A stretch of 64,000 nucleotides of DNA from Bradysia coprophila (Eukaryota; Arthropoda; Insecta; Diptera; Sciaridae), in NCBI RefSeq assembly GCF_014529535.1, contig NW_023503972.1:620001-684000 (forward strand), written 5' to 3'. The notes beneath the pieces are model-generated. The model was not told the DNA's origin. It searched no databases and worked only from the letters and a program-made list of their open reading frames with translations. Shown piece after piece: positions 62,052 through 64,000 of this stretch; position 1 is the first letter of the stretch; every line of letters begins with the position of its first letter. A program made the translations under genes and the position numbers.

Positions 62052-62821
62052 ATGTCGAAACTGATCGCTTTATATCTCCTTGTGTGCTGTTGGGTGTGCA
62101 TAACATCACTTGTGTCTGCAAATGCTGTAAGTGGACCAAATTGTGCAGAGCCACAATCGCCAATGATGAACTGGCTTGGAGACTTCGCTAATAAATATAA
62201 GCAGATTTATATGTGTAACCATAAAACTGATTCAAGAGCCATAAAGGATGACGAAGGACGATGGTATGCCAGCTATAGAGCCAACACAAATCTTAGTAGC
62301 GAGAAAGAAGCAGGCAAGTTAAATTGAGATTTTGACGTAATGAGAAGGAAATCAAAGAATTTCTTCCGATTTCTTTAGACCAACTGTGTGAGTGCATGAA
62401 AAAATTCTTGTTGCAAGAGAAAGGATGGTCGCAAGGCTCGGTAGCTGTATGCAAATTGGAATGTACGTCGCTAACAGTGTTCGTTATTGGTGCACGAAAT
62501 GCCGATTTTATCGACCTGAAACCCGTAACCCAGACATGCGAACCAGTTAAAATTTTGGGAACGGCATTGGAACACTATTCGGATGCGCAATTGGGCGGAA
62601 TAAATTGTATATCCACAATTGGTCGCACAAACACTGGACAGTTTACCATAACGGCCGAGTGCGAAAATGATCCAAAACTGCAGGAGACATGTGAAATTAT
62701 GTTCGAATATTTGAATGCAGGTGGATGGTTGACTGATACCACCACACATGCATGTACCGTGAAGAACAATAAACTTCAATTGGAAATAGTCGAGAAAACG
62801 GTTATGGGATACTGCTATTAA
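62052..62821 (+). CDS. Secreted cysteine-rich protein, unrecognised, 234 residues
   Basis: Exons 62052-62313 and 62379-62821 are joined by a GC-AG intron (CAG|GCAAGT...TTTCTTTAG), giving 234 residues. The start MSKLIALYLLVCCWVC plus ITSLVSANA is a clear signal peptide with likely cleavage after ANA (about residue 24). The mature part has about a dozen cysteines (for example QLCECMKK, CKLECTS, CEIMFEY, final CY) and no other membrane segment, so an extracellular disulphide-rich protein is expected. Without the GC-AG splice the first frame stops after KLN, and the next frame would lack a leader. I do not recognise the family and do not infer a function. A poly(A) signal follows at 62921. Confidence 0.78.
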
Positions 62822-62920
62822 AGACTGTAGTGTGTTCAACATGTGAAATGTAAAATCAGTAGAATTCTTCCTTAAAGAAACGATTTCAATAGACTCAACA
62901 TTTTTGTAAACTTCTCATGG

Positions 62921-62926
62921 AATAAA
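62921..62926 (+). terminator. Poly(A) signal of the secreted-protein gene
   Basis: AATAAA 100 bp downstream of the stop codon. Confidence 0.65.
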
Positions 62927-63429
62927 TGGAATTATAAGCATATTATGTTAGCTAGTTTGTTAGTTTTTCGCTCGAACACTCTGCGAAATCCCGATTGTCA
63001 ATAAACTAATCGTTGCAGAGAATTATTTAGTAATTTTGAAACATATCTAATGTCGACAGAATATCTCACTATAAATACAACACGTACATGAAAATCGCAA
63101 CTGAATTGTGGGAAGTTCTATATGACTGGTTCGATGGTAAACATAAATCTGTCTGGGAGCGGAGGGTATAGCGCACCTTTACAAATTACAATTTTTTCTG
63201 TTTCCATGAGTGCACCAGTTATGGTTTCTTAGATCGTATCCACAATCACTTGGATAACGATATACTAAGATATCCCAAGAAAAACTTTTTCATATTTGAA
63301 AGAGGCAATTAAGAACGTCCAAAAGTTAGTAAAGTTTTAGCAATTCACGCCGTAAGTGCGGTCGAAATTCAAAATGGAAAGTGCGGAGGTCTATCTAACG
63401 TAGCGTCATTTTCATACAATGAAGCGTTG

Positions 63430-63645
63430 AAATGTATTTTACTATGCTGGTGCATGTAATAAGGCTATTACATGTATAGGCAATAACCTTTACATCACTC
63501 GCATAGTAAAACGTCGTACTACACACGGGAAATAAAGTGATATCTCGTATCACGATGAGTAAAAGTACCTCGGGCTGCCGCCCTCGGATACTTTTTCTCA
63601 TCTGGATACGAGATATCACTTTACTTCCCTTGCATAGTAATGTAC
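63430..63645. repeat. Two adjacent inverted repeats
   Basis: 63527-63629 is a hairpin: GGGAAATAAAGTGATATCTC and its near-inverse ending TTCCC, with a GC-rich tip CCTCGGGCTGCCGCCCTCGG. To its left, TTTTACTATGC (about 63436) is inverted as GCATAGTAAAA (63501) around TGTAATAAGGCTATTACA. GCATAGTAA recurs at 63632. It may be one rearranged MITE. Confidence 0.75.
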
Positions 63646-64000
63646 TATTTCGGTTCACTTTCTTATCGAATCGTTCTCCATTTTGACTGACTACGCTGTA
63701 ATGTACATGTTAATTCCAAAGGATACTTGATTCTTTCACCACCTTAATATTAGTTATTTGCATTACATGGATTGAAACCACGAAATTACAGTATACGTGT
63801 GAATTCGTATATAGAGAGAATAATTTTTGCATGAGTATGTATGTTTCGTCGAGACGAAGTCGAACGAGTCGATCGTTCGATGTTCATTATAATACGGAGA
63901 GTAAGCTCCGCCTTCGTTTTCATTTAACAGTATTTTAAATTACAAGAGGCATTTCATGGCTTTTACATTCGCCTTTCATTGAAAATCACAAAAAACACCA

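Larger units (their letters stand above)
62822..64000. other. 3' flank; foldback region, otherwise nothing seen
   Basis: After the secreted-protein gene only the inverted-repeat region 63430-63645 stands out; no further exon is visible to the window end. Confidence 0.55.

Overview
The window is nuclear DNA from an insect, most likely a nematoceran fly. The reasons are AT-rich intergenic DNA, many introns of about 55-75 bp with GTAAGT/GTGAGT donors, insect-type versions of Unc-76, G9a/EHMT and PPIP5K, and a heavy load of small foldback elements. A fungus gnat or related midge would fit, but nothing here identifies the species. There are no bacterial-style operons, CRISPR arrays or convincing RNA genes.

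Layout. 1-11.9 kb has no recognisable exon. It is probably the first coding intron of Unc-76 (minus strand), whose first coding exon is at 11939-12351; it holds several foldback/TIR elements and the 3' end of a LINE. 13.6-14.1 kb is an 11/22-bp minisatellite. 14420-18331 (minus) is a three-exon FG-repeat nucleoporin of POM121 type. It is divergent from 20350-25037 (plus), a complete eight-exon G9a/EHMT histone H3K9 methyltransferase. 28878-31704 is an intact, apparently young, non-coding LTR retrotransposon with a perfect 5-bp target duplication and minisatellites inside. It sits next to the poly(A) signal of an unrecognised three-exon gene (31855-33034, minus). 34.3-35.4 kb is a foldback-like element made of GATC-containing repeats around a duplicated GC-rich module.

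36247-57971 (minus) is a complete PPIP5K (diphosphoinositol pentakisphosphate kinase) gene. It has two alternative first coding exons, about 21 shared coding exons, an N-terminal ATP-grasp kinase, a histidine-acid-phosphatase-like domain, and a conserved tail interrupted in frame by one TGA. Its introns carry a LINE endonuclease remnant, an 18-bp minisatellite and foldback elements. 58-62 kb is a cluster of foldback elements. 62052-62821 (plus) is a two-exon gene for a secreted cysteine-rich protein joined by a GC-AG intron.

The genes are ordinary eukaryotic neighbours, not a pathway: axonal transport adaptor (Unc-76), nuclear pore, chromatin methylation (G9a), inositol pyrophosphate signalling (PPIP5K), and an orphan secreted protein. 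The most notable items are the in-frame TGA in PPIP5K (readthrough versus an 87-nt in-frame intron), the intact coding-free LTR element, a 66-nt frame-preserving intron in G9a, and the GC-AG intron of the secreted-protein gene. All exon joins were read by eye from splice sites and frame; no alignment or expression data were available.
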